Below, piece by piece: positions 5,500-6,900 of a DNA stretch of 6,900 bases. Source of the DNA: Bacteroidales bacterium (lineage in GTDB: Bacteria; Bacteroidota; Bacteroidia; Bacteroidales; UBA3824); assembly GCA_017530465.1 (NCBI GenBank), contig JAFXMJ010000324.1, positions 1 to 6,900 of the forward strand. Reading direction: 5' to 3'. The notes under the pieces were generated by a model that saw nothing but the letters and a program-made list of their open reading frames with translations, searched no databases and had not been told where the DNA came from. Every line of letters starts with the position of its first letter. Positions within the stretch are counted from its first letter, which is position 1. Position numbers and translations under genes: made by a program.

Positions 5500-6852
5500 G
5501 GAGAAGAAATTGAAGGTCCATACGAGCCAACTGACGACAATGGAGGACCAATCAATCTCGAAGATTCGCTCATTGACGATGAGGCCAATAACGGCGAGGG
5601 TGTTTCGTTTTGGGACGGATTCCTCATACTTGTGATTACGGTGGGTTTTGCGGGACTTATCGTTTGGTTTTTCATCGCAATGGTGCCCATCAAGCTGTGG
5701 TTCAACGCCAAACTCTCCAAAGTGAACATCTCGTGGCTCTTGCTCATCAAGATGCGTTGGCAGAATATCCCCCAGGCAAAACTCATCAACCTTATGGTGA
5801 CGGCATACAACGCCGGACTTCGTACATTGAGCCTGCCCGAACTTATGAAATACTATTTGGCAAAAGTTGACCTCGACGTCGTGGTTGCTACTATGATTCG
5901 AGCTATGGCTGCCAACGTAAAGGATATCAAGTTTGACGATATGGCGCAGCTCTATCTCCGTAAGGTGGACGTAGGTGCAATTGTTCACGCGCAAATCAAC
6001 GCTATGAACGCCCAGATAAAGACCTCAATCCCTGAACTTTCGGAGTTTTACCTTGCGGGCGGCAACGTCGGCGACCTCATCAAAGCCAAAAACATTGCCG
6101 ACAACGCCGGCGACGACATCAAGGCAGAGCTTGACCTCGGTCGTCTCAAAAAGCACTACCTCGCTGGCGGCAACCTCAAGAAGACCATCGAGGCTTACAT
6201 TTCGGCAAAGAAAGCCAAGTTGACGGGATTTGAATTTGAAGACATCTGCAAAATCGACCTTGCCGGTATGGATGTAGTTGAAGCTATAAAACCCGCCATC
6301 AACCCCATCGTGGTGGAGACCGATGGTGTGCGCGGCGTGGCTCGCGACGGCGTGGAGCTTACCATGAAGGTGAAAGTGACACTTCGCTCCCAAATCAAGA
6401 ACATCATCGGCGGCGTAAGTGCCGACACCGTGCTTGCGCGTGTCAACGAGGCTCTCGCAACGCAAATTGGTCTCGCACAGAGCCACACCGAAATCCTTCA
6501 AAATCCGTATCTTGTGGCCGACAAGGTGGAAAATTCTGCCGCAATCAGCACAAGTTCTGCATACGAAATTCTTTCTGTGGACGTTTCTGATATTAAGATA
6601 GGCAACGACGTGGGCGCATCGCTCAAAGTAGCCCGAGCCAAGGCGCAGGTGGAGGCGGCAAAAGCTGAACTCATCCTTGCCGAGGAAAAAGTGCAGAAGG
6701 CAATGGCGTCGGCGTTCCTCGACGGCAATATCTCCGTCCAGGAATACACCGACATCAAAAATAAGCAGGCGGACACCCTTATGCGTCAGAGTCTCGCCAA
6801 CGTGGATGCCAACGGCTGGTCGTTCAGGCTTCCTTCCACAATTTCCGGATAA
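5440..6852 (+). CDS. FloA-family flotillin with lipoprotein signal peptide and expanded repeats
   Basis: Residues 90-450 match the FloA (UPF0365/YqfA) family by recalled sequence: VPIKLWF after the membrane segment, HYLAGGN, IDLAGMDVVEAI, the SPFH-like core, EILSVDVSDIKIGND-GA, an Ala/Glu-rich coiled coil (393-425), and a C-terminal DGNISVQEY-x-IKN-x-ADT-MR signature. FloA proteins oligomerise at the inner membrane and organise microdomains. Oddities: residues 1-20 are a lipoprotein signal peptide with lipobox ATSC (Cys20), then an acidic stretch of about 35 residues before the membrane segment at 58-82. About five helical repeats (near 135, 168, 200, 236, 269) replace the two I recall in Bacillus FloA, and the coiled coil is roughly 25 residues shorter. 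Predicted topology is lipidated N-terminus outside, body in the cytoplasm, with lysines just after the membrane segment. It starts 24 nt after the previous gene; ATGs at 5430 and 5435 hit stops at once. No symbol is given because the architecture differs from true floA. Confidence 0.93.
   Translation: MKRYLLYIVIMIAALVATSCGEEIEGPYEPTDDNGGPINLEDSLIDDEANNGEGVSFWDGFLILVITVGFAGLIVWFFIAMVPIKLWFNAKLSKVNISWLLLIKMRWQNIPQAKLINLMVTAYNAGLRTLSLPELMKYYLAKVDLDVVVATMIRAMAANVKDIKFDDMAQLYLRKVDVGAIVHAQINAMNAQIKTSIPELSEFYLAGGNVGDLIKAKNIADNAGDDIKAELDLGRLKKHYLAGGNLKKTIEAYISAKKAKLTGFEFEDICKIDLAGMDVVEAIKPAINPIVVETDGVRGVARDGVELTMKVKVTLRSQIKNIIGGVSADTVLARVNEALATQIGLAQSHTEILQNPYLVADKVENSAAISTSSAYEILSVDVSDIKIGNDVGASLKVARAKAQVEAAKAELILAEEKVQKAMASAFLDGNISVQEYTDIKNKQADTLMRQSLANVDANGWSFRLPSTISG
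5842..6288 (+). repeat. Five FloA helical repeats (protein level)
   Basis: Anchors read LMKYYLAKVDLDVVV (135), MAQLYLRKVDVGAIV (168), LSEFYLAGGNVGDLI (200), LKKHYLAGGNLKKTI (236) and ICKIDLAGMDVVEAI (269), spaced 32-36 residues. The last two correspond to the two units I recall in Bacillus FloA. The first three are therefore extra and account for about 100 of the roughly 140 additional residues. The units are diverged at the DNA level. Confidence 0.8.
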
Positions 6853-6883
6853 GTTTTCCAACCAGACACCACAGGCGCCAAAT

Positions 6884-6897
6884 TGCGGGTCTCCGCA
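6884..6897 (+). terminator. Small hairpin after the operon, possible terminator cut by the window edge
   Basis: TGCGG-GTCT-CCGCA forms a perfect 5-bp stem with a 4-nt loop, 31 nt after the flotillin stop codon. Whether a U-run follows cannot be seen, because the window ends 3 nt later. The remaining bases from 6853 hold no gene start that I can support. Confidence 0.25.
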
Positions 6898-6900
6898 CAT

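Noticed and set aside
6025..6900. Antisense open frame opposite the flotillin gene running to the right edge
   Set aside because: It mirrors the FloA-family coding sequence, and its composition (Cys/His/Val/Gly-rich) is typical of an antisense shadow.

Overview
The window looks like chromosomal DNA from a member of the Bacteroidales (Bacteroidota; Prevotella/Muribaculaceae/Bacteroides-like). The evidence is a perfect TAnnTTTG -7 promoter element in front of both divergent transcription units, A-rich leaders without Shine-Dalgarno sequences, a Bacteroidota-style lipobox (ATSC-G), and a nucleotidyltransferase of a type I associate with gut Bacteroidales. Genus cannot be settled from the sequence.

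Layout: positions 1-440, minus strand, hold the N-terminal 146 codons of a nucleotidyltransferase-family protein that runs off the left edge. Positions 441-604 are a short AT-rich divergent promoter region. A compact plus-strand operon of three genes follows: an 883-aa exported protein with a helical body, a low-complexity N/K/T linker and three C-terminal SPOR-type domains (605-3256); a 718-aa membrane-anchored, strongly diverged FloA-like flotillin homologue with many extra helical repeats (3259-5415); and a 470-aa FloA-family flotillin with a lipoprotein signal peptide added in front of its membrane segment and about five FloA helical repeats instead of about two (5440-6852). The spacings of 2 and 24 nt imply co-transcription. 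A small hairpin lies at the right edge.

How the genes may work together (inference): SPOR domains are known to bind glycan-strand regions of peptidoglycan, typically those stripped of stem peptides at division sites. FloA-type flotillins are cytoplasm-facing scaffolds of membrane microdomains. The predicted topology puts the SPOR protein in the periplasm, the bulk of both flotillin-like proteins in the cytoplasm, and a lipidated acidic segment of the third protein in the periplasm. The operon could therefore encode a trans-envelope assembly linking a two-component flotillin scaffold to peptidoglycan. I do not recognise this gene set as a described system, and it is the main item of interest.
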